Assembly (NCBI GenBank): GCA_003024175.1
Contig: MDYQ01000094.1
Coordinates: forward strand, 124,001 to 188,000
Source of the DNA: Planoprotostelium fungivorum
Taxonomy: Eukaryota; Evosea; Variosea; Cavosteliida; Cavosteliaceae
Reading direction: 5' to 3'
DNA: 64,000 nt
Below, piece by piece: positions 49,059 through 59,962 of the stretch (within the stretch, counting starts at the first letter, position 1; the number at the start of each line of letters is the position of its first letter). A program made the translations under genes and the position numbers. The notes beneath the pieces are model-generated. The model was given only the letters and a program-made list of their open reading frames with translations. It had not been told where the DNA came from and made no database searches.

Positions 49059-49907
49059 ATGCCTTTCTTCTTGATCGCCGAACTACCGACTCACTCTGAG
49101 GAATCGAGGGCCAAGGTGAAGAATGATGCCTCTCGGTGAACTGATGTTCCCAGGCAAATGAGAGCCTGGTCGTCCTCGCTGAGCAAGTGAAAGAGAGGGA
49201 ACCATTTGCCAAGCCATATTACTTCTTTCACAACACGAGTGATCCCACAGATTTCCAGATCTACGGTTTCGAGAGGTGATTGTCATATCACCGTCACCAT
49301 CTCATCCGAGTCAGATACGACATCGATGCATCTGAACTTCATGCGAAACACGTGGATACCGAACAATTCAAACAGTTCAGCAAGAAGGTAGAGGAGGGAA
49401 ACTTGTACAATGGAAAAGAGATCGCAGTCCATCTCTACGATGAAGTTGCTGGTTACGTCGAGAGACCAGGAACGGAAGGAAAGGTATGCATCATATGATG
49501 ACGTCGGATGATGGTGACCCGGATATAGAAAGTGGAGACCGTATTGATCGCATGGCTCAAGGCAAACAACGCCCAAGATCGTGAGACAGCCTTGCAGCTC
49601 TTGACCAACCTGGCCAACGATGTCCATCAGAATGAGCACGACGCTTACACGTACATCGTCCTCAAGAGTAAAGACGATGACCAGAGTCTCGTGGTGTTCG
49701 AGAGGTGAGCCGATCAATGTTACAATCGTCAATCATCATTTCCATCGAAACATCATCTGACAGCGACACAGATACGCCACAAAGGAGGCACTCACGGGAG
49801 CTCACAGAGCGGGAAAAGTCTATCAATCCAATGGCCCCAAGATGGCCCCTCTCATCGCTCAGAAGAGTGTCATCGAATACGCCGAGAGTGGCATCGGTTA
49901 CATGTGA
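49059..49907 (+). CDS. Protein with two ABM (antibiotic-biosynthesis-monooxygenase-like) domains
   Basis: The start is MPFFLIAELPTHSEESRAK. Domain 1 contains ANESLVVLAEQVKEREPF, then PYYFFHNTSDPTDFQIYG, FERYDIDASELHAKHV and EQFKQFSKKVEEGNL. Domain 2 repeats the layout with VLIAWLKANNAQDRETAL, AYTYIVLKSKDDDQSLVVF, ERYATKEALTGAHRAG. The dimeric alpha+beta barrel ABM fold includes quinol and heme mono-oxygenases such as YgiN, so two copies in one chain could form the barrel by themselves. Substrate unknown; apparently cytosolic. AATAAA follows the stop at once. Confidence 0.6.
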
Positions 49908-50325
49908 TGAATAAATGTACGTCTTCGACCGAGTCTCTCTCAAAGACGATTGTCACACCGATGATGATTACGTTGATGATCCTGACGATCTCAACGCACG
50001 ACAAGATCTTCGTGACGAATACAAAATAGACGGTGAGGTTGAATATCTATAGAAGGATCGGTTCAATAGTCTGAGGCAGCTGAAGTGGTTGTCTGAGGCT
50101 TGTGAAAAAACCACTCGACTAACGTGGGAAAAAGAGGGCCGTCAGATGTTTCATGTCGGTTCATCCTATCAGGCTCATCTGTGATAAAGGATGAGTGATT
50201 GTGACAGGATGTGAGATCACACCCAGAGATAATTGTTGAGAAGACGAGATTGGTGATGGTATTGGACATGAGAATAGGTGATGGAAGATCAAGCTGATTG
50301 GGAACTCCAGAGGTGATGGGAACTT

Positions 50326-51030
50326 CTAACGGGGGAACGATCTCGTGGCTGCATGCTTCATCAATTGATTGTGATCATCCGTCCTTTTGCCTGGGTGTTT
50401 CGGCCTTGAAGATGATCTGTGATCTGTAGAGCTCTGTCTTCGAGTCTGAACTGTAGGCTCCTGTTCCTCTTCGGTATCGGTATCTTCCTCCAATTCGAAG
50501 TCGTCCACTTGTTGATACATGAGAGTTAGTCTTGCCTTCTCGCGCTCCCATCTTCCATCCTTCAACTCGATCACGTTTGGGGTTTCATTCTCTGAATCCA
50601 AGTAATCCTTCCAGAGACATACTCTGGCGACGGCCGAGTTCACATGATGTTTTTTTAAGACGTGACAAAGATGAAGGTTCTCTCTCGCTCGTTCCATCTT
50701 TTGCCTTTCAGTGTTGGCTGGAGTGGGTTGAAAAGCGACGAAGGGAGAGGGAGGTGTCTTCATCTTTTGCCTTGGCGGGAAATAATGTTCGAAATTTCCA
50801 ACCTCTTTGTAAATAGAAGAAAAGAAAGAAAAAATAGATGAGCTTGATGACAGAGTCTTGAGGGTGTTTCTCCACCATTGTGAAGTGAATGGATTGAGCT
50901 GATTCATTTGGTTGCCGTCCACGGTTTCAACTCGAAGGATCATCGTCCTTCTTGGAGATATCCGTTGATGTTGAAATCGTCTGTGACGAACCTCCGAAAA
51001 GTACAAGTCGCGGGGATCGCCACTCTTCAT
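50326..51030 (-). CDS. Hypothetical protein, 234 residues, single exon
   Basis: An uninterrupted minus-strand reading from MKSGDPRDLYFSEVRHRR to HAATRSFPR. It has a helical middle with ERQKMERARENLHLCHV, an acidic patch (ELEEDTDTEEEQEP) and a basic Ser/Arg-rich tail. No membrane segment or signal peptide is visible and no family is recognised. The length without a stop in an intron-dense genome and the even composition support a gene. Confidence 0.45.
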   Translation of the reverse strand: MKSGDPRDLYFSEVRHRRFQHQRISPRRTMILRVETVDGNQMNQLNPFTSQWWRNTLKTLSSSSSIFSFFSSIYKEVGNFEHYFPPRQKMKTPPSPFVAFQPTPANTERQKMERARENLHLCHVLKKHHVNSAVARVCLWKDYLDSENETPNVIELKDGRWEREKARLTLMYQQVDDFELEEDTDTEEEQEPTVQTRRQSSTDHRSSSRPKHPGKRTDDHNQLMKHAATRSFPR

Positions 51031-51355
51031 GACCGAGGAGGACTGTTGGCAACGGAACTGTACAGAGGAGCCAACAGCTGATCTCAGGCGAACTAACGGA
51101 GGTTCTCGAGAGCCGTACGTTCTATATCAGAATCCATCGTGAATTTGCAACAGCAGTCATAGTTTTTCCATCTTCGATCAGTCTCGTCACAGCTGATCAG
51201 ACGGTCCACCTTCATCACAGAGCGCGATGGTGTCCTCTAGTAACAATGGACCGAATTGTTCCGATAGTTGTTCCGGAAATTTTTCCGGACGATCAACAGA
51301 TGCCTCCATGTTCTTTCCCGCTATCTATTTGTACATGTCTCTGTGCCTCTCGATA
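51031..51355. other. Spacer upstream of the minus-strand 234-residue gene
   Basis: About 325 bp. A plus-strand open reading beginning at 51227 overlaps the small minus gene and has no recognisable content. A short inverted stretch (GTTCCGGAAATTTTTCCGGA) occurs around 51269-51290. Nothing else is supportable. Confidence 0.35.
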
Positions 51356-51620
51356 TCAATAGACCTCTTCTTCGATCGTCTGAAGGAAGTCTCTCGTCTT
51401 CTCTCTCTTGTCCAGGGTACGAAACATCAGGCTGCCCGTATACTGCTGCTCCAGAGGATCTCTTTTGAAGAAAGGATCAGATGTGGGTAGAGGGCGCTGA
51501 TGCGACCATTCCGCAGTCAGTTTGGCGTGGGCGATCATCCACGACGGTGTCGTCTCTTCTCTCACTCTGTGATGCGTCGGTGGGTGTCGGTGATCAGTCA
51601 GCTCACCTCTTGATGGTCAT
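51356..51620 (-). CDS. Small hypothetical protein, about 73 residues
   Basis: Exon 1 (51607-51620) encodes MTIKR and is joined over a 39-bp intron (GTGAGC...ATCACAG) to a second exon. It reads REETTPSWMIAHAKLTAEW, RPLPTSDPFFKRDPLEQQY and SLMFRTLDKREKTRDFLQ, ending EEEVY. The even amino-acid composition and canonical splice sites suggest a real small gene. I do not recognise the family. Confidence 0.45.
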
Positions 51621-51973
51621 CTCTTCTCCGTTACTGATAGAAATGAATGAGGGAGACCCACTTTCTGAGAGGATTTACTCCGATTACACAGGCGTGAGCA
51701 AGAAAAGTGGTACGTTTGGATGTCCTATGACCCTTCTTTTACGTGGGCTAAGTGCTCTATTCATATGACGATATCACATGTAACTCCCAAAGGGCTGGGT
51801 ACATCCTCCAAATTCCAGCGGGCTGTGTCGTGGAGTGACAGCAGCATAAGGCCGACTTCAGTTGTTGCTGCTCTGATCGATTCCCATGAACGTGAATGTG
51901 GTTACCTGGGCGACCTCTCCCACACTACAACACTTTTCTGTGAAAAAAAAAAGTATTTTGTGCGAAACATCAC
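51621..51973. other. Spacer between two hypothetical genes
   Basis: About 350 bp containing an A10-type run near 51945 and no supportable gene. It is probably the divergent promoter region for the small minus gene and the plus membrane-protein gene. Confidence 0.35.
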
Positions 51974-52679
51974 GATGCTGGACAACAAAACAAAGACATG
52001 TATGGCGATGTGGACATCGACAGTTCTCTTCCTCTACCTTGCCTTCTTTGTCATTCCCAACGATCACTCTTCCACATACACAGAACACGTTAGGTGGCTG
52101 TTTATCACCGAAGGAGTGGGTCAAATCTTCTTGGGATTATCAGCCCACGTCGAAATCAAGAGAGACATGAGATACTTTGAACACAACATTTGGGGTCTGA
52201 TTGCCTGGGTGTGTTGTCACTACTATCTCACGCACGAAGCAGCTCTCAACCCAAGCAGTTCATCTTTTCGATCACATCCGCGTGCCGATTTGTACTCGCA
52301 CTATCACATTTCGGGCTCATCGAGACGGACTTTCGATGGACGACTGCCATCGTGTTGATCTCTCTGTCTTTCTTATACATCTATCGCAGTAAGACTCGCT
52401 GGCTTTTCATTGGTATCGCTCACCTGTTTCCATCCGTGATCCTCTTCGCATTCAGCTTCTTGCACCTCTATTTGAAAGGTTAGAAAACACTCGGCGTCTC
52501 GTCTGATCTATTCAGATGGACACCACTTCGATCTGATGGGTGCATCGTCCGTTTCTGCATACTTTTTCATCCTGATCATCGGAAATTTTGGAATCGACAG
52601 CTGGTATCTAGAGGTCGTCAACCTCTTCCTGTGGACTGCCCTTTCTGTCTCTTTCCGTGACAAGATAAATCATCACTGA
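51974..52679 (+). CDS. Multi-pass membrane protein of unknown function
   Basis: The start is MLDNKTKTCMAMWTSTVLFL. Six or seven hydrophobic segments follow: STVLFLYLAFFVIP, LFITEGVGQIFLGLSA, IWGLIAW, FIFSITSACRFVLALSHFG, TAIVLISLSFLYIY, WLFIGIAHLFPSVILFAFSF, VSAYFFILIIGNFGI. Introns of about 49 and 36 bp fall after GLIAW and YLKG and keep the frame. No signature motif is recognised. The end is FRDKINHH. Confidence 0.55.
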
Positions 52680-52856
52680 TGTATCGATTGTCTGCTGCAT
52701 GTGAAATGCCTCATAAAGGGCATCGTACAGCATTGGTGATGATCAGACCATCCACCGACAGAGCTGACGATCGAAAATCGAGTGAAAACACGAGACGTTC
52801 TACAACGGCCTCTCGTCTCTGTCTCAATCATTTCTCAAATTTCCAGCAACTGAAAC

Positions 52857-55349
52857 ATGACGTCGAAAGATCAGAAACTAGTGGGTGTGATCATGGGATC
52901 GCAGAGTGATTGGCCAGACACCATGAAATTCGCTGCCAGCACATTGGAAGAGCTTGGAGTTTCATTCGAAGTCAACATCGTATCAGCACATCGCACTCCT
53001 GAACGTCTGTTTGAGTATGCCAAGACTGCCAGGTCCAGAGGACTCAAGGTGATGCCAGATGCATTGTGTATCATCCATTGATTTCTCCAGGTAATCATTG
53101 CCGGTGCGGGAGGAGCGGCACATTTGCCTGGAATGGTTGCCGCATTGACACCTCTTCCCGTTTTAGGTGTGCCCGTTCAATCCAAGTGAGTGATTGTATG
53201 ATACGATGATTAGACAGAGCTGATGACGTCCAGAGCACTCAGTGGTATGGACAGTCTCTTGTCCATCGCCCAGATGCCGGGAGGTGATACCACACCATCT
53301 CGTAATCTTCTACATCGTGACACTCAGAAGGAATCCCTGTCGGCACATTGGCCATCGGTAGAAGCGGTGCCATCAACGCAGCTCTCCTCGCAGCTTCCAT
53401 CTTGGCATCCTCTGGAAATCATCCAGACATCTCGCAGAAATACGACGAGTACAGATCGAAACAGACAGAGTCTGTGAACCTTGTTCCTGTGGATGAATCT
53501 GCAAAGTCTCTCCTCTCTCACGCTACATCATCCTTCACACCAACATCAAACACATCTTCAACGTCGGTGAGTCTCACACCATCAGGTCACGTCTAAAGAG
53601 GTTGATCTCACGACAGGAAAAGAAGGTGGAGACTACCGAGAAGATCGTCACGAAGGACAGGTGAAGATGATGTCCATGTCGATGTGAACACGGAATCACT
53701 ATGTCTTAGGAGTGCCAGAGTGATGACCGGAGGAAACATCGGAATCATCGGTGGAGGTCAGTTGGCCAAGATGAGTGCCATCGCCGCCGCTTACCTCGGT
53801 TACAAGGTGAAACACCTTTATCATCGACTCATCTCATTACTTAAGTGTGAGATGTGTTCGTCTGACGACATCATCTCGTGCCATCGGCATCATAGAGGAC
53901 TGGTCTGAATAGAATGTAGGTTTGGATCTACGCACCTGAGGAAGATCCCCCAGCCTCCCACTCCTGCTACAAGTGAGTCCACAATAAACTTTAAAATAGA
54001 ATAAATGACGACGAAAAGGTACGTGAGGGCAGAGTACGACGACGCAGAGGCGCTCAGAAAATTCGCAGAGAGCGTGGATGTCATCACTTACGAGTTTGAG
54101 AACATCCCTCCCTTCACTCTACAGACTCTTGACAAGTACTCACCCGTCAGACCGAAGCCACAGGTGAAGTCATGTTCGGTCGATCGACGACATCATCGAC
54201 ACATGAGACATGTTTAAATGAAATAAAATGTGATTTCTGACGATATGGATGCAGGTCAACGCCATATGCCAAGATCGCTACGCAGAGAAATCTTTCGTTA
54301 AGAATCTCGGCATTGCCACCGCCCCATTCGAGAAGGTCGGTTGTCCACTCTTTTCACCTCCCCCTGAATCAATTCGTACAGGTCAAGTCCCTCGAGGAAT
54401 TGAAGGAGAGCCTCTCTAGAATCGGATTTCCCTCCGTTCTCAAGTCCAACAATTTTGGTTACGATGGAAAAGGTATTTCAAGATGAAATTTCAAGATGAA
54501 ACGTTCAACTTGAAATCTCGAGTTGAAGAGAGACAGGCCAGCACACGATCAAGCAGGAGAGTGACATCCCTGTGGCTTGGGAGAAGATGGAGTCGGTCAA
54601 ATCAGAGTCAGCCATCTTAGAGGGCTTCGTAAACTTCACCATGGAGGTGATCATGATGAGCGTGTCTGCATCTAACGAGAGGAGGTGAGCGTCTTGGTGG
54701 CCAGAACTTTGGACGGACAGAAGAAGACGTTCCCCGTTGTAGAGAATAGACACGAGAACCACATATTGAAGCAGACTATCGTTCCTGCACAGGTGACACA
54801 GTCAAGACAACCATCATCGTCATCATCAAAGACAATCACCACCTTCAACTTCACATCATCATCAATCATCACATCACCGTCATTCAATAGTGCGATAGGT
54901 TTCAGAGGAGACAAAGAAGAAGGCGACGGACATCGCCCTGGCCATCGCAGAGGCCTTCGATCTCGTCGGTCTCGTTGCCGTAGAGATGTTCATCAAGGCC
55001 GACGGCAGCGTAGTCGTCAATGAGATGGCGCCCCGCCCTCACAACAGCGGACATTGGTCCATAGAAGGTTGCCAGACGAGTCAGTTCCAGCAGCACATCA
55101 GGTTCTACATCACATCATCTTCTTCATCTCGTGTGCATGTGTTGATGATGGGGCAGGGCGGTCTGTGGCTTACCTCTTGGAGATACAGAACCGTTGGGAG
55201 AGGGAAAATGGATGATGGAAAATCTGTTGGGAGATGAGATCAATCAATGGATGAAGCGATTAGAAGATGGAGAGTCCGTGCACGTGTATGGAAAGCCGGA
55301 GATCAAGCCCGGAAGAAAGCTGGGTCACTCGACTAGGGCACAGAAGTAA
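52857..55349 (+). CDS. PurE-PurK fusion: phosphoribosylaminoimidazole carboxylase
   Basis: The N-terminal half is class I Pur[68 protein letters not shown] linker ([13 protein letters not shown]) over two phase-matched introns leads to PurK, an ATP-grasp enzyme: [60 protein letters not shown]. Together they convert AIR plus bicarbonate and ATP to N5-CAIR and then CAIR in purine synthesis. The E-then-K order is the reverse of fungal/plant ADE2 (K then E) and matches the bacterial purEK operon. The linker carries no stop, so a fused protein is the simplest reading. Confidence 0.87.
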
Positions 55350-55595
55350 AGATGTCCATCCGTTCATCGCGTCGTCGTCTTTTAAATCAACAATACATCA
55401 TCGACATCGCATGCGACGGCGACACGTGACGTTCCACTGGAAATGAACGTCTGAGTCGATCGATCTCGTCCATGAGTCATCATGCTCAATCAGCCGACGG
55501 AACTACAAGTTGCTGTCGTGTTCGGATAAATCATTCGGCACTGCCACTTTGACTTCGTCTCGCAGTGCCTTCAGATTCAGATTTTTCGCAAAACG

Positions 55596-57608
55596 ATGAA
55601 GTTCAACTGCATCGTCCTCTTTGTGGTCCTCGCGGCTGCCGCTGTCGCAGAACAAGCCTACCCCGCCAGACTCTGCGTCAGTCACAAGCCCATCCGTCCT
55701 CTGTCGAGAACTGCATTGCCTGGCTTCTCCACTGCCTTCTCACAGAACGGACTCGACTACTTCCGGGGAGTAGGGCTTCAGCTCCTGTCTGAGGTAACAT
55801 TATGATTCAATCTGCGACGATGCATTCGGCTCACCGATTCAGAAACTGAATCACTTGAAAGTACCCGACATCACTGGTGTTGCGAAGGTTTGGCCCGCCA
55901 AATTCAATTACAATGTGTCCAGCATCCACTTGGAAGACGTCGACCTCTCTTCTTCCACCATCGAGATCGTCCCAGGTGTCGGTCTGTCCATCACTGTGTG
56001 AGTTTCATCACCTCTACCGACGTCTGAATCATGTTTCAGGACGAAGGGCTCTACCAAGGGTGACTTCAACTGGCACTGGCAACAACAGGGAATCATCCAT
56101 CCTCATGGAACTGGAACTGCTAATCTGACCGTGGCTCTATCAGCCAACATGAAGTTCACATTTGCCGCCGTGAACGATCACCTTCAACTCGACGCTGTGG
56201 ACCCCACCGTGACCATCGACACATTACAAGTTCACGTCAACAGCAAGAACAGGTGCATCTGATCATCTCCATCGACAACATCTCACCTCCATCAGCTGGT
56301 TCTACAACTTCCTCATCGAAGTCCTCACTCCCGTCTTAAAGAACAACATCGCCAACCAATTGAACAAGGCCATCCAGACCACCATCGAGAGTGCGTATCA
56401 CATCATCATCATATCATCATCCAAAGCCATCTCGTCTCATCCGTCGCGCAGGCAAGCTGAACGAACTCCTCCTGAGTGTTCCCATTCGCCAGACCATCCG
56501 ATCACCTCTCATCTTCGACATCGGCCTCTTACGAGACCCTCAGTTCAGCGCGGACAGTTTCAGATTATACGAGTCGGGAGAGTCCTACGATTCATCCAAT
56601 GTCACTGAATGTCCAGACCAAGTCTGCGTCCAGAGAGTTCTACCAGACACTACGACACAGAGGATGGCTCAAGTGTACGTGTCTGATTACGTGGCCAACT
56701 CGATGGGTTACGCTGCCTATCTGTCCGGTGAGCATTGAGAAACTGCATCGTCTGAAAGATTAAAATGACGTGAAATTCGATTTTAATTCGATTTTACAGG
56801 TATGATCGCAGCTCAAGTGACGCCCGATATGGTGCCCTCCACCAGCCCCTTCAAGTTAGACACTGGCTCTCTGAAAGGTGAGTTTCGTAAATCTTCTCTG
56901 TCATGATGGAGAACGCAGCGGTCCTCCCCCCTCTCTACGAGAAATACCCCAATTCACCTGTTATCTTGAACATCTCTGCATCACGCCCGCCGGCCGTCAC
57001 ATTCAACTCCACCGGTGCGTTCAAAAACATCTTCATCATCTATCCACGTCATCATCATCCACCATCACATCACGATCGAGATGAACTCCATCTCGATCGC
57101 GATGTGACGATCTCGACTCCCATCATCATCGACTGATGCGAGACAGGTGTGACCGTTACCGTCTTCCTCAAGATCGATTTCTACGTCGAAACGAGCTCCG
57201 GAAGAGTCTACGCTCTCTCCGTCCAAGGCGATATCTCCGGCCCCGCCACGGTGATCTCTCTACAAGGAGCCACTCCTGACCCACACCATAGGTCTTGACG
57301 AACAACTCGATCGTCTATCCCAAACTTGGAAAGTTTTTACCTCAAGATTGGGTCGTCTTAGAATCGAGCATGGGAGACATCAACATTGCAAAGTTGACCG
57401 GAGCCATCAAATTCATCGTCTCTTATGCCGTCAACAGTGAGTCGGTCTCATCGATCGGGTGATGATGATGACAGCTCTCAACATCAAGTATGCGAGCGGT
57501 GTGTCACTGCCCACCGTGGACGGTTTGGAGTTTGTCAACCCCACTCTCAATCTCTCTGAGGGATTTCTGTCTCTGGAAGTTGACTTTGTCTTTCACCCTT
57601 CTTCTTGA
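55596..57608 (+). CDS. Secreted BPI/LBP-family lipid-binding protein
   Basis: The start is MKFNCIVLFVVLAAAAVAE, a clear signal peptide. The mature part begins with the family pattern LPGFSTAFSQNGLDYFRGVG and LQLLSE, then LKVPDITG and LSSSTIEIVPGVGLSITV. The two-barrel layout follows, with WFYNFLIEVLTPVLKNNIAN closing the first half and VLPPLYEKYPNSPVILNIS in the second. About 480 residues, similar to BPI/LBP/CETP. These proteins bind lipid A or other lipids; in a bacteria-eating protist a role in prey killing or lipid handling is plausible but inferred. About ten short introns. Confidence 0.85.
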
Positions 57609-57820
57609 AGGGAAATGGTGGAATAAAGCGACCATTTTTGAAAGGAGATTGATGGTCGAGAGAATACATCGCCACAAGCTTCAATGACTGAATTTCATCA
57701 TGAATGAGTGCAAGCCTGCTGACTGATGATGGGAATAGTCATTTGCCGCTGTAGAAACAAGGTAGCGCACGCGTCTTTGTACTCGCATGAAACAAATGAA
57801 AGTCCACCTTCTTTATTCCT

Positions 57821-59454
57821 TCAAATATCATCAGTGTCGTTGTCATCGATGAGATCCAGTCTCGTGAACTGAGGCTGGGCGTTCTTTCGCTTGTGGTAGA
57901 TGTAGACCCCGACAAACGCAGCACCGGCCAGAATCAAGATACCAAAGGCGACACCCACTCCAATGATCGCCGCATGGTTGGACCCTCCTTGGTCGTTCTG
58001 ATCGTCTTGCGTCGACGTCTGACTGTGTGTCTCTTGCTCTGTCCTCTTTCAGCTTTTTTTCGAAGATGTGTTTTATTTCGATTTATTCTTTTTCCGTCTC
58101 TACAATAGGATTCGAATGAAATACGTCTCACTCTGTTGGGAGCAGTCGGCACCGGTGTAACCGTCATCACACATGCAGAGGTCACCCTGACACGTAGCGT
58201 GTCTGGTATCACAGGCAATCTTGCAGTGAGATGTGGGTGGTGGTGTGGTGCAGTCGAGTCCAGAATATCCATCGATGCAGAGACATTTTCCCTTCTCACA
58301 AGTTCCCCTGCCGTTACACATGTTGGGGCAACCGTGGAGGCACTTGCTGAGTCCATCTTGCTTGAAACATCCGAGGTCGTAAGACTGTTTAGAGGTGAGA
58401 AGTTTGTGTGTGAGAGCGCCTCACGTAGTGAATCTGTCCACTGCATGTGAGTCGAGCGTGACCGCAGCCCTCGGCGACGTCTTCAGACAGGGTGAGGTTG
58501 GTCCAGTTGATGCAGGCCTCGCAGCCAGAGAGGTCCTCGACGAGACAGTTGCGCTCGTCGCCGAGCCTGCCCTTGAGTTGAGTGATGGGGAATTTGGATT
58601 CGTAGAGTTGCTGGTGGCCGTCGTAGGTGCTGTTGGTGTAGACGGTGAGATCCTGTGAGGTCACGTGAGTTGATGGAATGACATTCGATGATGTGATATC
58701 ACATCACGAAATGTGATGGAGGAGATGGTTCGATGAGACGCACCGCTGTGCAGTCGTCGCTGTTGAAAACGACTTTGGTGCAGAGAGGATCGGAGTACTC
58801 TGGAATGGTCTCGAAACACTGGTCAAAGTGCTTGGGGTCGTTGTTCATGTGGTTGTTCTCGTCTGTGTTTCAGATCAGCGGGTGATCCATTCATTCGAAA
58901 TCACTCACGGCATGGCTTCACCGTATCGAGTCTGGATTTATCAAAACATCCGATATCCACTCTTGTCATAGGGATACCCTCGCACTGTGGAACATCAGTT
59001 CGAAATGTGAACGACGTCTATCCTAAAGATTTAGACTCACTGTTGGGAAACCTGTGAGGCATAATTTGTTTCCTGGCTGCTCGTGGAGGGTAGCCGTGAG
59101 ATAGCAGCTGTAACCGCTCATAGAAAATGGAGCTACGATCTCTGCTCCAACCGTTTTGTCGAAGTTTTCTTTGACGATGGACCTTCCATCGGCCTCTACT
59201 TCCAGTTCCTTGAGAAGATGTGAGTCCCAAGCGGCATTCGATTTCAATCACCAGACCACATGGGTCACCCTCTCTGATGGTAGAGCACACTTCAACACCT
59301 CTCATTCCTGGCTGGTAAGACACCGTCCTACATGACTTTGGCATCACGTCATCTTCGAGGGTCAGGAATCGATTATCAGTGAAATGTCTTCACCTCCTGG
59401 TTTGGCCGTCGTCAGCGCGACAAGCAGCAGAACGTAGACGAGTGTGGTTCTCAT
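57821..59454 (-). CDS. Type I membrane protein with EGF-like repeats
   Basis: The minus-strand start is [20 protein letters not shown], a signal peptide. A Cys-rich extracellular part of unknown type follows ([55 protein letters not shown]). Two EGF-like modules come next: [16 protein letters not shown] with [10 protein letters not shown], then [13 protein letters not shown] with [11 protein letters not shown] membrane helix ([19 protein letters not shown]) and a short tail ([10 protein letters not shown] to NDTDDI) close it. The layout suggests a cell-surface adhesion or recognition protein, as in social amoebae. AATAAA lies a few bases past the stop. Confidence 0.75.
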
Positions 59455-59562
59455 TGCCTCCGTCGTTGTTTAATGCTGAAGCTCAAACGAAAGGGAGTCG
59501 CGTTCGTTGAAATTTCGTAACCTTGCGGGACAGGGTACGATCCTCCCAAGATTTAACTGCGC

Positions 59563-59569
59563 TATAAAA
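59563..59569 (+). promoter_or_regulatory. TATA-box-like TATAAAA
   Basis: TATAAAA stands about 57 bp upstream of an ATG (59626), in the spacer before the minus-strand EGF gene. It is the best TATA match I noticed in an intergenic stretch of the window. It could serve the small plus-strand reading downstream. Confidence 0.35.
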
Positions 59570-59625
59570 ACACACCTTCTAACACCAGCAGTTCACATAG
59601 ACATCCTCTAACTGAACAGAACAGA

Positions 59626-59962
59626 ATGCCGTGAGCCACATGGTATCTGCCAATCAGCCATGATACGACAAGATCCATCCTGCGAATCTAATGTTGTTTT
59701 TCACAGAGAAGGAGAAGAAGAGAAGACAAAGAAGAAGAAGACAAAGAAGAGAAGACAAAGAAGAAGAAGACAAAGAAGAAGAGAAGACAAAGAAGAAGAG
59801 AAGACAAAGAAGAAGAGAAGACAAAGGAAGGAGAGGAAGAGAACAAGAGAAGAAGAGAAGACACAGAAGAGAGAGTTTAATAGAGTACAGGGTTCCTCTT
59901 TCCAGACCTCCTCTTCATCTTCAACAGGAAGAATCCGAGAACAGCCACCGTCTCCACGATGA
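59626..59962 (+). CDS. Possible Lys/Glu/Arg-rich small protein on a purine repeat
   Basis: ATGCC followed by a canonical donor (GTGAGC), a 76-bp intron ending TTTTTCACAG, and an open exon would encode MP-EGEEEKTKKKK and then about 70 charged residues, ending REQPPSPR. The coding part is mostly the AAGAAGAAGACAAAGAAG repeat, so the open frame may be an accident of the repeat. It overlaps the 3' end of the lectin gene on the other strand. A TATA box upstream is the main argument in favour. Confidence 0.25.
59707..59875. repeat. Purine-rich (GAAGAAGACAAA) tandem repeat
   Basis: About 165 bases of almost pure A/G on the plus strand, made of irregular copies of AAGAAGAAGACAAAGAAG and GAGAAGACAAAGAAG. 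It lies between the EGF gene start and the lectin stop, and would read as a C/T-rich tract in a lectin 3' UTR or upstream region of the EGF gene. Confidence 0.85.

Noticed and set aside
49916-50053. 45-codon acidic open reading directly after the ABM gene
   Set aside because: It begins inside the ABM poly(A) signal region and has no splice continuation or recognisable motif; too weak to call.
51227-51490. Plus-strand 87-codon reading
   Set aside because: It overlaps the better-formed small minus-strand gene and lacks splice-compatible neighbours or family features.
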